64,000 nucleotides of DNA from Pseudomonas putida (GTDB taxonomy: Bacteria; Pseudomonadota; Gammaproteobacteria; Pseudomonadales; Pseudomonadaceae). Below are positions 1 through 9,980 of this stretch, one piece after another; positions within the stretch are counted from its first letter, which is position 1, and every line of letters begins with the position of its first letter. Below the pieces are notes generated by a model. The model searched no databases, was not told the DNA's origin, and saw nothing but the letters and a program-made list of their open reading frames with translations. The stretch is taken from assembly GCF_005080685.1 (NCBI RefSeq), contig NZ_CP039371.1, positions 2,790,001-2,854,000 on the forward strand. The letters run 5' to 3'. The translations under genes were made by a program, and so were the position numbers.

Positions 1-81
1 GCTGGCGACGCCATAGTCACGGCAGGCGCGGGCGATACGCACGGCGATTTCGCCACGGTTGGCAATCAGGACCTTTTTCAT
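1..81 (-). CDS. Biotin carboxylase-like subunit, N-terminal fragment
   Basis: Only the first 27 codons lie in the window; the rest runs off the left edge. The visible start MKKVLIANRGEIAVRIARAC is the signature N-terminus of the biotin carboxylase (AccC / propionyl-CoA carboxylase alpha) family, which uses ATP and bicarbonate to carboxylate biotin. Its ATG overlaps the stop of the upstream pxpB-pxpC fusion (ATGA), so the two are translationally coupled. Biotin carboxylase genes are often found beside AHS1/AHS2 (PxpB/PxpC) genes. The partner substrate cannot be read from this fragment. Confidence 0.85.
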   Translation of the reverse strand, partial: MKKVLIANRGEIAVRIARACRDYGVAS

Positions 82-1679
82 CGGGCTTGGATCTCGTCGG
101 AATGGGCAGGCCGCACGGGCTCGAAGGCGCCCAGCGGATTGAAGCGGATATGCGCGTTGACCGGGATCTGCCCGGCCAGGTCCAGGTGATACGGCGCGAC
201 CACGCCGATCACCGGGTAGCCACCGGTCAGCGGGTGGTCGGCCAGGAACAGCACCGGTTGCCCGCTGGGGGGCACCTGGATGGCGCCGACGCTGGTGCCT
301 TCGCTGGGCAGCTCACCGTCGATGGCGCGTTGCAGCGGCTGATCGCCTGCCAGGCGAATACCGATGCGATTGGACTGCGGGGTCACTTGCCATTGCTGCT
401 CGGCCAGCAGCGCCTGGGCTTGGGGGGTGAACCAGTCGCTGCGCGGGCCCATCACCACATCCAGGGTGACGACCTCGCCGGAGCGCGGCATGGCGAACGC
501 GGGTTGTTCATCGAGCGAGACAGCGGCGCCGCCAACGCGGGCGTTGAAACCCAGGCGATCACCTGCAGCCACGGCCTTGGGGCCGACCTGGGCGAGGGTG
601 TCGGTGGCCAGGCTGCCCAGTACAGGAGTAGCGCTGAAGCCGCCACGGATGGCCAGGTAATTACGCAAGCCGGCGCTGGGCGCCTGCAAGCTGACCTGAT
701 CGCCCGCCTGCAACGTGAACGGCGCATACAGGGCAGGGCGCAGCACCTGGCCACTGGCGGTACGGACTTCGATCACGGTGCTGGCACCGGTGACGGCTGC
801 CACGGTATGGCCTCGGCAAATGAAGCTCAGGCCGCCCATGAGCACTTCCAGGCAGGCACTGCCCGGGTCGTTGCCCACGGCGCGGTTGGCTGCCCGCAGT
901 GCGCCCCGGTCCAGGGCGCCGGAGGCCGATACGCCTTGGCCGGCGCGACCAGGGCGACCGAGGTCCTGGAACAGGGTCTGCAGGCCTGGCGAGAGGATTT
1001 CGAGGTGGCCGTCAGTGGCCGAATCGGCCGGCGCGGCGGCAGCTTGCACCTGCACCTGCACCGCCGCCTGCGGCCCCGCATCGACGAAGCGCACGCGATA
1101 ACCAGGTTGCAACAGGGCCGGCTCGGCGCGGTCCAGGTCCCACATGCGGGTCGCGGTGACGCCGATGATCTGCCAGCCGCCGGGGCTGGCCTGCGGGTAG
1201 ATGCCGCTGAAACCGCCGGCCAACGCCACCGCGCCAGCCGGGATGCGGGTGCGCGGGGTGCTGCGCCGGGGCACGACGAAGCCGGCACCGCCGCTGAGAT
1301 AGGCAAAGCCTGGGGCAAAACCACAGAAGGCTACGCTGTAGTCGCTGCCGGTGTGGCGGCGGATCACTTCGTCGCGGCCGATGCCCAGCTCGCGCGCCAC
1401 GTCGTCGAGGTCTTCGCCGTCGTAGTGCACCGGGATCTCGATGAGCTTGCCGGCCTCACGCGCCGTGGCGCTGATATCGCGCCCGGCAATCTGTGCGGCG
1501 AGCGCCTCGCGGCTGACCGCACTGGGGCGAAAATACACCAGCAACGTGCGCGCCGCGGGCACGATCTCTTCTACGCCAGCGATGGGCGCCTGCTGCAAGG
1601 CGTCGAACAGGGCGAGGGTCTCGTCCAGGTTCGCCAGCTCGACCAACAGCGCATCCAGGCTGACCGGATAGAAACGCAT
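78..1679 (-). CDS. 5-oxoprolinase subunits B and C fused (KipI-KipA / AHS1-AHS2)
   Basis: This 533-residue protein joins two proteins that are usually separate. Residues about 1-215 are the KipI/PxpB (AHS1) domain with the family motif GFAPGFAYLSG at 120-130. Residues about 226-520 are the KipA/PxpC (AHS2) domain, beginning near the SPGLQTLFQDLGRPG motif. With PxpA, these subunits hydrolyse 5-oxoproline to glutamate using ATP. Both domains are also related to urea amidolyase/allophanate hydrolase parts, so another amide substrate is possible. The gene starts 9 nt after the DUF1445 gene and overlaps the biotin carboxylase gene, so it is inside one operon. Confidence 0.9.
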   Translation of the reverse strand: MRFYPVSLDALLVELANLDETLALFDALQQAPIAGVEEIVPAARTLLVYFRPSAVSREALAAQIAGRDISATAREAGKLIEIPVHYDGEDLDDVARELGIGRDEVIRRHTGSDYSVAFCGFAPGFAYLSGGAGFVVPRRSTPRTRIPAGAVALAGGFSGIYPQASPGGWQIIGVTATRMWDLDRAEPALLQPGYRVRFVDAGPQAAVQVQVQAAAAPADSATDGHLEILSPGLQTLFQDLGRPGRAGQGVSASGALDRGALRAANRAVGNDPGSACLEVLMGGLSFICRGHTVAAVTGASTVIEVRTASGQVLRPALYAPFTLQAGDQVSLQAPSAGLRNYLAIRGGFSATPVLGSLATDTLAQVGPKAVAAGDRLGFNARVGGAAVSLDEQPAFAMPRSGEVVTLDVVMGPRSDWFTPQAQALLAEQQWQVTPQSNRIGIRLAGDQPLQRAIDGELPSEGTSVGAIQVPPSGQPVLFLADHPLTGGYPVIGVVAPYHLDLAGQIPVNAHIRFNPLGAFEPVRPAHSDEIQAR

Positions 1680-1688
1680 GATCCACTC

Positions 1689-2483
1689 CTATACGTGGTA
1701 ATGGCTGTCGGGAACGTCGGTGATGAACATGTGCCCTGGCGCGTGGGAGATGGCGAACGGCACTTTCGAGGCCATCACCACGGCCTGGGGGGTGACCCCG
1801 CACGCCCAGAACACGGGGATTTCCCCTGGATTGATGGTCACCGCATCGCCAAAATCGGGGCGAGCGATGTCGGCGATACCGAGCAGGCCGGGCTCACCGA
1901 CATGCACTGGCGCACCGTGCACGCCGGGGTAGCGGCCAGTGATCTTGGCCGCGTCGGCGACGCGGTCGGCCGGGATCGGGCGCATCGACACCACCATGTT
2001 GCCTTGCAGGCGGCCAGCGGGGCGGCAGGCACGATGGGTGCGGTACATCGGCACGTTGCAGCCTTCGCTGATGTGGCGCACGTCGATACCGGCCTCGAGC
2101 AGGTCGTTCTCGAAGGTGAAGCTGCAGCCGATCAGAAAACTCACCAGATCGTCGTGCTCGGCCCACAGCTGGCGAGCGTCGCTGACTTCCTCGACCAACT
2201 GCCCGTCACGCCACACGCGATACAGCGGCAGGTCGGTGCGCAGGTCGGCGTCAGCGGCGAGGAACGTCGAATGCTCGCCTGGCTCGGTGACGTCGAGCAC
2301 CGGGCAGGCTTGCGGGTTGCGCTGGGCGAAGAGCAGGAAGTCGTACGCCCATGCGCGTGGTAGGCAGATCATGTTGCACTGGGTCAGGCCGGGAGCATGA
2401 CCGGCGGTGGGCGAGACCAGGCCATCACGGTAACGGGCGCGGGCGGCAGCGGCGGCTTCGCGGGCTTGCTGGAATGGGTTCAT
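1689..2483 (-). CDS. DUF1445 / YcsI-type protein, putative D-glutamate cyclase or hydro-lyase
   Basis: The protein has 264 residues from [10 protein letters not shown] and matches the DUF1445 (YcsI) family by motifs such as [17 protein letters not shown] and [13 protein letters not shown] near the C-terminus. A eukaryotic member is a D-glutamate cyclase that forms 5-oxo-D-proline; bacterial members are usually called putative hydro-lyases. In-frame sequence continues upstream to 2822, but that would run through pxpA, and the ATG at 2483 lies 8 nt after the pxpA stop. Its place between pxpA and pxpBC mirrors Bacillus ycsI. A role in feeding 5-oxoproline to the oxoprolinase is inferred. Confidence 0.85.
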   Translation of the reverse strand: MNPFQQAREAAAAARARYRDGLVSPTAGHAPGLTQCNMICLPRAWAYDFLLFAQRNPQACPVLDVTEPGEHSTFLAADADLRTDLPLYRVWRDGQLVEEVSDARQLWAEHDDLVSFLIGCSFTFENDLLEAGIDVRHISEGCNVPMYRTHRACRPAGRLQGNMVVSMRPIPADRVADAAKITGRYPGVHGAPVHVGEPGLLGIADIARPDFGDAVTINPGEIPVFWACGVTPQAVVMASKVPFAISHAPGHMFITDVPDSHYHV

Positions 2484-2491
2484 GGTCAACC

Positions 2492-3250
2492 TCAGGAAAA
2501 TGCGCGGAGGGTGGCGCCCGCTTCGAGCAGGCGGTGCTTGACACTGCGGGCGATATCGACGGCATCGGGGCTGTCGCCGTGCACGCAGATCGAGTCGGCC
2601 TGCAGTCGGATCACCTGGCCGTCCTCGGCTTCGATTTCGCCATCGCGCACCAGGCGCAGCATGCGCTGGGCGATCAGTTCGGCATCGTGCAGCACGGCGC
2701 CAGGGCGACCACGCGAAACCAGGGTGCCTTGGGCGGTGTAGGCGCGGTCGGCAAAGGCCTCGGCGACGCACTTCAGCCCGGCTTCGGTCGCCCAGCCGAT
2801 CAGCGGCGAGTTGGCCAGGCACACCAGCTTGAGCTGCGGGTCGATGCGCAGCACCGCCTGGATCACCGCCGCTGCCTGGACCGGGTCGGCGGCAATGGTG
2901 TTGTACAGCGCGCCGTGGGGCTTGACGTAGCTCACCTGGGTGCCGACGCTGCGGGCCAGGCCTTGCAGGGCGCCAATCTGATAGATCACGTCGGCGCGGA
3001 GCTGCTCGGCGGGCACGTTCATGTTGCGGCGGCCGAAACCGACCAGGTCGGGGTAGGACACATGGGCACCCACGGCCACGCCACGTGCGGCCGCAGCCTC
3101 CAGGGTGCGTAGGATCCCGGCGGGGTCGCCGGCATGGAAACCGCAGGCGACGTTGGCGCTGGTGACGATTTCGAGCATCGCGGTGTCGTCGCCCATGCTC
3201 CAGGCGCCGAAGCTTTCGCCGAGGTCGCTATTGAGGTCGATGGCAGTCAT
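2492..3250 (-). CDS. pxpA: 5-oxoprolinase subunit A (LamB/YcsF family)
   Basis: This 252-residue protein starts [15 protein letters not shown], the diagnostic N-terminus of the LamB/YcsF (PxpA) family, followed by the conserved [11 protein letters not shown] segment. PxpA acts with PxpB and PxpC to open 5-oxoproline to L-glutamate with ATP hydrolysis in the cytoplasm. The ATG at 3250 is preferred over an in-frame start about 18 codons upstream, because the family always begins with the short DLNxDxGE lead and the upstream stretch overlaps the permease gene. It lies 22 nt after the permease stop. Confidence 0.93.
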   Translation of the reverse strand: MTAIDLNSDLGESFGAWSMGDDTAMLEIVTSANVACGFHAGDPAGILRTLEAAAARGVAVGAHVSYPDLVGFGRRNMNVPAEQLRADVIYQIGALQGLARSVGTQVSYVKPHGALYNTIAADPVQAAAVIQAVLRIDPQLKLVCLANSPLIGWATEAGLKCVAEAFADRAYTAQGTLVSRGRPGAVLHDAELIAQRMLRLVRDGEIEAEDGQVIRLQADSICVHGDSPDAVDIARSVKHRLLEAGATLRAFS

Positions 3251-3272
3251 GAAAAGGGTCTCCGTGGCAGTC

Positions 3273-4505
3273 TCAGGCTGCGTTGATGAAGGCGAAGATG
3301 GCACCGGCCGATTTGAATGCCATGTACCACGACAACAGGCAGGTCAGCACGCCCAGTACCAGCAGCCAGCGCGGGTAGTGGTAGCCGCCCATCAGGTCGG
3401 AGCGGCGCCAGCCGACGTACATGAAGATGCTCAGGCCCAGCGGCAGGATCAGGCCGTTGAAGCCACCGGCGAACACCAGCAGTGCCGCGGGCGGTTTGCC
3501 TGCTGTCAGGTATACGGCGAGTGCGACCAGAATGAAACCGACCGTGGCGCGGTGACGGATGCGCTCGTTGATCTGCTTGGACAACACGGTGATGAACGAC
3601 ATCGAGGTATAGGAAGCGCCGATCACGCTGCTGATCCCCGCTGCCCACAGCACCAGGCCGAAGGCGATCAACCCGGCATTGCCTGCCGCCGCGCTGAAGG
3701 CCTGGGCTGCAGGGTTGGCGGCCTGGCCGGATACGTCGATCACCACACCGCTGGCGACTACGCCGAGGATGGCCAGGAACAGGACATAGCGCGCCACGCC
3801 GGTCACCAGGATGCCGGTGAGGGCAGCCTTGGAGACCACCTCGATGTTTTCCACGCCCACGGTGCCCTTGTCCAGCAGACGATGCGCGCCGGCATAGGTG
3901 ATGTAGCCGCCCACGGTGCCGCCGACGATGGTGGTGATCGCGGCGAAGTCGACGAAATCGGGCCATACCGCCTGGCGCAGGGCTTCACCCAGCGGTGGGT
4001 GGGTGGAACACGCCGCGAACACGATCAGGCCGATCTTCAGCGTGCCGAGCACGATCATGATGCGGTCCATGGCAACGCCGGCGCGGTGCGAAGAGAAGAT
4101 GCCGATGGCCACCAGCGCACTCAGCGCGCCACCCCATTTCGGGTCCATGCCGGTCAGGGCGTTGAGGCCCAGCCCCGCGCCAGCGATGTTGCCCAGGCTG
4201 AACACCAGGCCACCGAAGATCACCAACACCGCCAGCAGGTAGCCACTGCCAGGAATGGCGGCGTTGGCCAGGTCCGAAGCGCGCATGCGGGTCAGGGTGA
4301 CGATGCGCCAGACGTTCAACTGTACGACGAAGTCGATCAGGATCGAGGCCAGGATGCCGAAGGCGAACGCAGCGCCGAGGGTAGCGGTGAAGGTGGCGGT
4401 CTGGGTGAGGAAACCCGGGCCAATGGCTGAGGTGGCCATCATGAAGATCGCGGCGATCAGGGACGATCGCCGGGCCTTGCTGAACTCTAGAGCGGTCTGT
4501 GTCAC
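3273..4505 (-). CDS. NRAMP-related (YcsG-like) permease
   Basis: This is a 410-residue polytopic membrane protein with about 10-11 hydrophobic segments, similar overall to the NRAMP divalent metal family. The first membrane helix reads [16 protein letters not shown] and lacks the DPGN metal-binding motif of true NRAMP transporters; no MPHN motif is visible either. I chose the GTG at 4505 because AGGA lies 8 nt upstream. The alternative ATG at 4610 would put coding sequence over the 4598-4612 palindrome. As first gene of the pxp operon, equivalent to Bacillus ycsG, it more likely imports an amino-acid-like substrate than a metal; that is inference. Confidence 0.82.
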   Translation of the reverse strand: MTQTALEFSKARRSSLIAAIFMMATSAIGPGFLTQTATFTATLGAAFAFGILASILIDFVVQLNVWRIVTLTRMRASDLANAAIPGSGYLLAVLVIFGGLVFSLGNIAGAGLGLNALTGMDPKWGGALSALVAIGIFSSHRAGVAMDRIMIVLGTLKIGLIVFAACSTHPPLGEALRQAVWPDFVDFAAITTIVGGTVGGYITYAGAHRLLDKGTVGVENIEVVSKAALTGILVTGVARYVLFLAILGVVASGVVIDVSGQAANPAAQAFSAAAGNAGLIAFGLVLWAAGISSVIGASYTSMSFITVLSKQINERIRHRATVGFILVALAVYLTAGKPPAALLVFAGGFNGLILPLGLSIFMYVGWRRSDLMGGYHYPRWLLVLGVLTCLLSWYMAFKSAGAIFAFINAA

Positions 4506-4597
4506 AGCAGCATTCCTACAATGAGAGATGACTTCGCCGAGCAAGCGCCGTGCCACATACCTCATATTTGTGTCTATTCGGTGAATCATGCGGCATT

Positions 4598-4612
4598 GAT
4601 TGTTCAACAATC
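4598..4612. promoter_or_regulatory. Candidate GntR operator palindrome
   Basis: GATTGTTCAACAATC is an inverted repeat with 7-bp arms and a single central base. It lies in the 251-bp gap between the divergent permease and GntR genes. TTGT-N-ACAA cores are typical for GntR/FadR-family operators, so this is a good candidate site for the adjacent regulator. No footprint is known. Confidence 0.5.
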
Positions 4613-4756
4613 TATGTTTGATGGATGAGCATTATGCACCGGATTGTTACACTTTCACTCATTCGTGCTACCTGATGAAGCACGCCGTGGCTTTGTGCCT
4701 TGCCAGGTAACGAGGTCTCAGGGAACATCCATCCGTCTCCTTACCCTGGATTGCCC

Positions 4757-5422
4757 ATGAACGACGCTGACACTTCACTCCCACGCACTCTGGGTGAATC
4801 CATCACGCAAGACATTCGCAGGATGCTGGTCGAAGGCGAGCTGGTGCCGGGGCAACGCCTTTCCGAGGCGGCGCTGGCCGAGACCTTGCAAATTTCCCGG
4901 AACACGCTGCGCGAGGCGTTCCGTGTATTGACGCGCGAAGGCCTGCTCAAGCACGAACCCAATCGCGGCGTGACCGTCGCCGAGCCGGACATGGCGTCGA
5001 TCATTGACATCTACCGCGTTCGTCGCTTCATCGAGTGCAAGGCCATCGCCCAGGGGTTTCCTTTGCATCCCGGGACGCTGCACATGCGCGAGGCGGTGGA
5101 GGCGGGCATGCAGGCGCGCGAAGCCAAGGACTGGGTCGGCGTGGGTACGGCGAACATGCTGTTCCACCGGGCTGTCGTCGAGTTGGCCGACAGCCCCCGG
5201 TTGCTGGTGTTCTATGGGCAGATCTCGGCCGAACTGCGCTTGGCATTCGGGGTACTCAACGACCCGGAGTTCCTGCACCTGCCTTATCTGGACATGAACG
5301 CGGCGATCTTGCGGTGTGTCGAGGAAGGACGGTCGGAGGAGGCGACGCGCATGCTGGAGAATTACCTGGTGCAGTCGGAGCGCATCGTGCTGGCGGCGTA
5401 TGAGCGGCGGGTCAAGCGCTGA
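4757..5422 (+). CDS. GntR family transcriptional regulator (FCD type)
   Basis: The protein has 221 residues. A winged helix-turn-helix at about 12-80 (with RLSEAALAETLQISRNTLREAFRVLTREGLL) is followed by an all-helical FCD ligand-binding domain at about 90-215. It is transcribed divergently from the permease-pxp operon and is the likely regulator of it, probably responding to an organic acid such as 5-oxoproline or glutamate; the ligand is inferred from context only. The ATG at 4757 is chosen over one at 4700 because it gives the usual short lead before the DNA-binding domain. Confidence 0.9.
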   Translation: MNDADTSLPRTLGESITQDIRRMLVEGELVPGQRLSEAALAETLQISRNTLREAFRVLTREGLLKHEPNRGVTVAEPDMASIIDIYRVRRFIECKAIAQGFPLHPGTLHMREAVEAGMQAREAKDWVGVGTANMLFHRAVVELADSPRLLVFYGQISAELRLAFGVLNDPEFLHLPYLDMNAAILRCVEEGRSEEATRMLENYLVQSERIVLAAYERRVKR

Positions 5423-5566
5423 CGAGCAGCGGATGCAGGTCGCCGCGCAAAAGGGCTGCTGAATCGATTTTCCTGAAATTTGACGTCAAAATGCCATCAA
5501 AAGCTTTCAAGATGTTTCACATCTGGCCGATAGGACAAGTCCACACGACCAGGAGGTGATCTGTCC

Positions 5567-7249
5567 ATGAAGCTTACAGTGAAGAGCAAGCTGCTCTGCC
5601 TAGCCATCGTCCCAGCGTTGCTATTTGCCCTGATTCTCAGTGGCGTCGCCTCCTGGATGTTGCAGCGCAGCGCCACGACAGAAATGAAGGAAGGACGCGA
5701 AAAACTGGTGGAGCGCAACCGCCAGGTACTGAAAAACTACGTGGACGTGGCCCTGACCACCATCCAACCCCTGCACGATGCCTCCACCCAGGGCGATATG
5801 CAGAGCCGCGACAAGGCGCTGGAGTTGCTCAAGCCGGTCAAGTTCGGTGACGAGGGCTACTTCTTCGGCTACGACACCAAGGGCGTGCGGGTCTTCCGCG
5901 GCGACAGCCCGGCCGGCGTCGGCACCAGCTTCTGGAATACCCGCGACCCCGACGGCTCGTACCACTACCAGACCTTCGTCGAGGTGGCCAAGAACGGCAC
6001 CCACTACATCGACTACCAGGCGCCCAAACCGGGTGACGAAGCGGTGCAGGTACCCAAGCTCGGCTACACCGTGTACCTGCCGAAATGGGACCTGGTGCTG
6101 GGTAGCGCGATCAACATGGACGACATCGACGCTGCCATGGCCCTGGAACAGGCAGCCGTCGACAAACGTACCCGCAGTATCCTGGTCAGTGTATTCGTGG
6201 TGACCCTGGTGCTGCTGCTGGCCACCGCCGCCGTCGGCGCCTGGATCGCCAACAGCATCGTGCGCCCGCTGCGCGTGCTCAAGACCAACCTCGACGACAT
6301 CGCCGCCGGCGACGGCGACCTGACCCATCGCCTGGCCATCACCAGCCGCGATGAACTGGGCGACCTGGCTGCCTCGTTCAACCGCTTCGTGGAGAAGATC
6401 CATGGCATGGTCCGCCAGATCGCGCAGATGACCACCGATCTTGCAGGCTTGGTCGAGCAGGCCACCCAGCAGACGCTTCGCTCCGAGCAGGCCATGCAGC
6501 GCCAGCGCGAAGAGACCGACCAGGTCGCCACCGCCATCCACGAAATGTCCGCCGCCGCGCAGGAAGTCGCGCGCAGCGCCCAGCGCGCCGCCGAGGCCGC
6601 CTCGGAAACCGACCAGCAAGGCCAGGCCGCGCGCAAGGTGGTGGGGTCGAGCATCAGCGGCATGAGTTCGCTGGTCGAGGACATCCAGCTCAGCGGCACC
6701 AGCCTCGACAGCCTGCAACAGGACGTGCGCTCGATCGTCTCGGTACTCGACGTTATCCGCTCGATTGCCGAGCAGACCAACCTGCTGGCGCTCAACGCGG
6801 CCATCGAGGCCGCCCGCGCCGGTGAGGCCGGACGTGGCTTTGCCGTGGTCGCCGACGAGGTCCGCGCCCTGGCCAGCCGCACCCAGCAAAGCACCCAGGA
6901 AATCCAGGGCATGATCACCCGCCTGGAAACCGGCACCCACGCCTCGGTCGAGGCGATGCGCCGTTCCACCGAAGCCGGGCAGGGCGCCAACGAGCAGACC
7001 AACGCCGTCGGCGCCTCGCTGGACTCGATCTCCGGCCTGATCGCCACCATCAATGCGATGAACGCGCAGATCGCCAGTGCCGCCGAAGAGCAAACCTCAG
7101 TGGCCGAGGAAATCAACCGCAGCGTGCACCAGATTGCCGGTGCCGTCGAAAATCTCGCCGAGGAAACCGAACAGAGCGCCAGTACCATGCGCGACGTTTC
7201 GACCTTGGGCGGCAACCTCAGCGCCCTGGTCCGCCAGTTCAAGATCTGA
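5567..7249 (+). CDS. Methyl-accepting chemotaxis protein with Cache sensor domain
   Basis: This is a 560-residue chemoreceptor. A first membrane helix (about 8-30) is followed by a periplasmic single-Cache domain (about 35-190, with [16 protein letters not shown]), a second helix (about 203-228), a HAMP domain, and a cytoplasmic signalling region with the hairpin tip [21 protein letters not shown]. Cache_2-type receptors in Pseudomonas commonly sense C2/C3 carboxylates such as pyruvate, acetate or lactate. The ligand here is not established. AGGAGGT lies upstream of the ATG. The gene is monocistronic. Confidence 0.92.
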   Translation: MKLTVKSKLLCLAIVPALLFALILSGVASWMLQRSATTEMKEGREKLVERNRQVLKNYVDVALTTIQPLHDASTQGDMQSRDKALELLKPVKFGDEGYFFGYDTKGVRVFRGDSPAGVGTSFWNTRDPDGSYHYQTFVEVAKNGTHYIDYQAPKPGDEAVQVPKLGYTVYLPKWDLVLGSAINMDDIDAAMALEQAAVDKRTRSILVSVFVVTLVLLLATAAVGAWIANSIVRPLRVLKTNLDDIAAGDGDLTHRLAITSRDELGDLAASFNRFVEKIHGMVRQIAQMTTDLAGLVEQATQQTLRSEQAMQRQREETDQVATAIHEMSAAAQEVARSAQRAAEAASETDQQGQAARKVVGSSISGMSSLVEDIQLSGTSLDSLQQDVRSIVSVLDVIRSIAEQTNLLALNAAIEAARAGEAGRGFAVVADEVRALASRTQQSTQEIQGMITRLETGTHASVEAMRRSTEAGQGANEQTNAVGASLDSISGLIATINAMNAQIASAAEEQTSVAEEINRSVHQIAGAVENLAEETEQSASTMRDVSTLGGNLSALVRQFKI

Positions 7250-7440
7250 ATAAACGTTTCAGCCGTCCGCGGCGGTGGTCGCGGGCAGCAATTGCTGGTT
7301 TAGTGACGACTGATTGCTTAGCTACGTAATGATTAGCTGGCGATCATATCGCGCGGTGCCGAGGATCGGTCCGCCCGACTCATGACGAGAAACATAAGAA
7401 AAAAGCACTCCCCGTGTTTAGCCCAAGGAGTAGAAGCAAG

Positions 7441-8190
7441 ATGCTCGATGACGATACATCCCCCGCACGGCGCGATTTCCTGCGCAAATCGCTGACGCTG
7501 ATCCCGGTTGTCACCCTGGCCGGCGCCGGCGTTCCCACCGCCACCTTCGCCCAGACACCCGCCAGCGACGCAGCGGCCAAGCCCACGGCAGTACCCGCGC
7601 AAGCGGCGGGTGAATACCAACCGACCTTTTTCACCCCAGAGGAATGGGCTTTCGTGATCGCCGCGTGCGATCGGCTGATTCCATCCGACCATGTCGGCCC
7701 TGGCGCCGTGGAGCTGGGCGTGCCCGAGTTCCTCGACCGGCACATGCAGACGCCGTACGCCAACGGGGCGATCTGGTACATGCAAGGGCCCTTCCTCGAA
7801 GCCGCACCGGAGTTCGGCTACCAGGGGCGACTGAACCTGCGCGAAACCCTGCGCATCGGCATCAAGGCGTTCAACGGCCACTGCCGCAAGGCGTTCGACG
7901 GCAAGGCCTTCGCCGAGCTGTCCGATGCCCAGCAGGAAGACCTGCTCAAGGCCGCGGAGGCCGGCAAGCTGGCGCTGGACGACATCTCCTCGAAGCTGTT
8001 CTTCAGCAGCCTGCTCGCCGAAGTGCGCAATGGCTACTTTGCCGACCCCTCGCATGGTGGCAACAAGAACATGGGGGCCTGGAAGATGATCGGCTACCCC
8101 GGCATGCGTGCCGATTACATGGACTGGGTGACGGTGCGTGACAAGCCGTATCCGTTCCCACCCGTGGACCTGGCCGGACGGAGAGGCTGA
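7441..8190 (+). CDS. Gluconate 2-dehydrogenase gamma subunit (subunit 3 family)
   Basis: The protein has 249 residues with a twin-arginine signal (ARRDFLRKSLTLIPVV, RR at 10-11), so it is exported folded, probably together with the flavoprotein. It belongs to the gluconate 2-dehydrogenase subunit 3 family, the small subunit of the periplasmic enzyme that oxidises D-gluconate to 2-ketogluconate. I chose the ATG at 7441 because AAGGAG lies 10 nt upstream; an in-frame ATG at 7414 has no such site. The next gene begins 2 nt after its stop. Confidence 0.88.
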   Translation: MLDDDTSPARRDFLRKSLTLIPVVTLAGAGVPTATFAQTPASDAAAKPTAVPAQAAGEYQPTFFTPEEWAFVIAACDRLIPSDHVGPGAVELGVPEFLDRHMQTPYANGAIWYMQGPFLEAAPEFGYQGRLNLRETLRIGIKAFNGHCRKAFDGKAFAELSDAQQEDLLKAAEAGKLALDDISSKLFFSSLLAEVRNGYFADPSHGGNKNMGAWKMIGYPGMRADYMDWVTVRDKPYPFPPVDLAGRRG

Positions 8191-8192
8191 TC

Positions 8193-9968
8193 ATGGCAAA
8201 TGCAAAACCGAAAGTGGACGCCGTCATCGTCGGCATGGGTTGGACCGGGGCGATCCTGGCCAAGGAACTGACCGACGCCGGGCTGCACGTGGTGGTGCTC
8301 GAACGTGGCGCCGACCGCGACACCCAACCGGACTTCGCCTATCCCAAGGTGGTCGACGAACTGGAGGGTTCGGTGCACCGCCGCTACCTGCAAAGCCTGG
8401 CCCAGGAAACCGTCACCGCGCGCCACAACCCAGGGAGCACAGCCGTGCCTTATCGGCAGATGGGTTCGTTCAAGCCGGGTACCGGCGTCGGCGGCGCCGG
8501 CAGCCACTGGTCCGGCTGCCATTTCCGTGCGCTGCCGGAGGACTTCAAGCTGCGCAGCAACGTCGAGCAGCGCTACGGCGCCAAGTTCATCCCGTCGGAC
8601 ATGAGCATCCAGGACTTCCCGATCACCTACGAGGATCTCGAGCCGCATTTCGACCACTTCGAGCATGTGTGCGGGACCTCGGGCAAGGCCGGCATCATCA
8701 AGGGCGTGCGCCAGCCGGGCGGTAACCCGTTCGAAGGCTCGCGCTCGCGTGAGTTCCCGCTGGGTCCCAACCCCAACTACCTGGGCGCGGAGATGTTCTA
8801 CAAGGGCGCCCGCGAAATGGGCTGGGATCCGTATCCGATCCCGGCATCCAACGCCTCGGGCCCGTACGTCAACCCGTACGGTTGCCAGATGGGCCCATGC
8901 AACGCCTGCGGTTTCTGCAGCGACTATGGCTGCCTGAACTACTCCAAGGCCAGCCCCAACATCAGCATCCTGCCGGTGTTGCGCCAGCGCAAGAACTTCG
9001 AACTGCGCACCCACGCCCAGGTGCTCAAGGTGAACCTGGACAGCGACGGCAAGAAGGCCACCGGCGTGACCTACCTCGACGCCCAGGGCCGTGAAGTCGA
9101 ACAGCAGGCCGACCTGGTGCTGCTGTGCGCGTTCTCGCTGTACAACGTGCACCTGATGCTGCTGTCGGGCATTGGCAAACCCTACGACCCGCAGACCGGT
9201 GAAGGCACGGTGGGCCGCAACTACTCGTACCAGAACCTCAACCGTGTGGTGCTGTTCTTCGACAAGGACGTGCAGGCCAACCAGTTCATCGGTATCGGCG
9301 GTGCCGGCACCACCATGGACAACCTCAACGGCAACCAGCTCGACAATGCCAGCGCCGGCTTCGTCGGTGGCGGCATCATCTGGGCGCGCCAGCCGGGCGC
9401 GGGGCCTGTGCGCGGGATCAATGTGCCGCCGGGTACGCCCAACTGGGGCACGGCCTGGAAACAGGCGGCCAGCGATGCGTTCCGTCACTCGTTCTATTTC
9501 GAGGTGCAGGGTGCCTGCATGTCGTACAAGCAGCACTACCTGAGCCTCGACCCGACCTACAAGGATGCCTTCGGCAGACCGCTGCTGCGCATGACCTTCG
9601 ACTGGCACGACAACGAGGTCAAGGCCTCGCAGTTCCTCGTGGGCAAAGCCCTGGAGATGTCCAAGGTGCTCAACCCGACGGCGCTTTCCGGCGACGCCAA
9701 GAAGCCGGGCGAGCACTACAACATCACCAAGTACCAGAGCACCCACACCTGTGGTGGCGCGATCATGGGCAGCGACCCGAAAACCTCGGCGCTCAATCGC
9801 TATTTGCAATCGTGGGACGTGCACAACGTGTTCGCCATCGGTGCCAACGCCTTCCCGCAGAACAATGGCTACAACCCGACCGGCATGGTCGGTGCGCTGG
9901 CGTACTGGTCGGCCAAGGCGATTCGCGAGCAGTACCTTAAAAACCCTGGCCCGCTGGTCCACGCCTAA
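8193..9968 (+). CDS. Gluconate 2-dehydrogenase flavoprotein (GMC oxidoreductase)
   Basis: This 591-residue GMC-family oxidoreductase has an N-terminal FAD dinucleotide-binding motif (VIVGMGWTGAILAKEL, about 11-26). Its C-terminal segment HNVFAIGANAFPQNNGYNPTG matches the gluconate/2-keto-gluconate dehydrogenase branch. There is no own signal peptide, consistent with piggy-back Tat export with the gamma subunit. It passes electrons from the FAD to the triheme cytochrome encoded next. Other GMC sugar-acid substrates are possible, but the three-gene arrangement favours gluconate. Confidence 0.9.
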   Translation: MANAKPKVDAVIVGMGWTGAILAKELTDAGLHVVVLERGADRDTQPDFAYPKVVDELEGSVHRRYLQSLAQETVTARHNPGSTAVPYRQMGSFKPGTGVGGAGSHWSGCHFRALPEDFKLRSNVEQRYGAKFIPSDMSIQDFPITYEDLEPHFDHFEHVCGTSGKAGIIKGVRQPGGNPFEGSRSREFPLGPNPNYLGAEMFYKGAREMGWDPYPIPASNASGPYVNPYGCQMGPCNACGFCSDYGCLNYSKASPNISILPVLRQRKNFELRTHAQVLKVNLDSDGKKATGVTYLDAQGREVEQQADLVLLCAFSLYNVHLMLLSGIGKPYDPQTGEGTVGRNYSYQNLNRVVLFFDKDVQANQFIGIGGAGTTMDNLNGNQLDNASAGFVGGGIIWARQPGAGPVRGINVPPGTPNWGTAWKQAASDAFRHSFYFEVQGACMSYKQHYLSLDPTYKDAFGRPLLRMTFDWHDNEVKASQFLVGKALEMSKVLNPTALSGDAKKPGEHYNITKYQSTHTCGGAIMGSDPKTSALNRYLQSWDVHNVFAIGANAFPQNNGYNPTGMVGALAYWSAKAIREQYLKNPGPLVHA

Positions 9969-9980
9969 GGAGAAATGACC

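Noticed and set aside
87..2363. Long plus-strand open frame opposite the pxp genes
   Set aside because: It is a high-GC antisense shadow; the minus-strand frames match known families and the sense sequence does not.
4506..4610. N-terminal extension of the NRAMP-like permease
   Set aside because: It would code through the palindrome and lacks a ribosome site; the GTG at 4505 has one.
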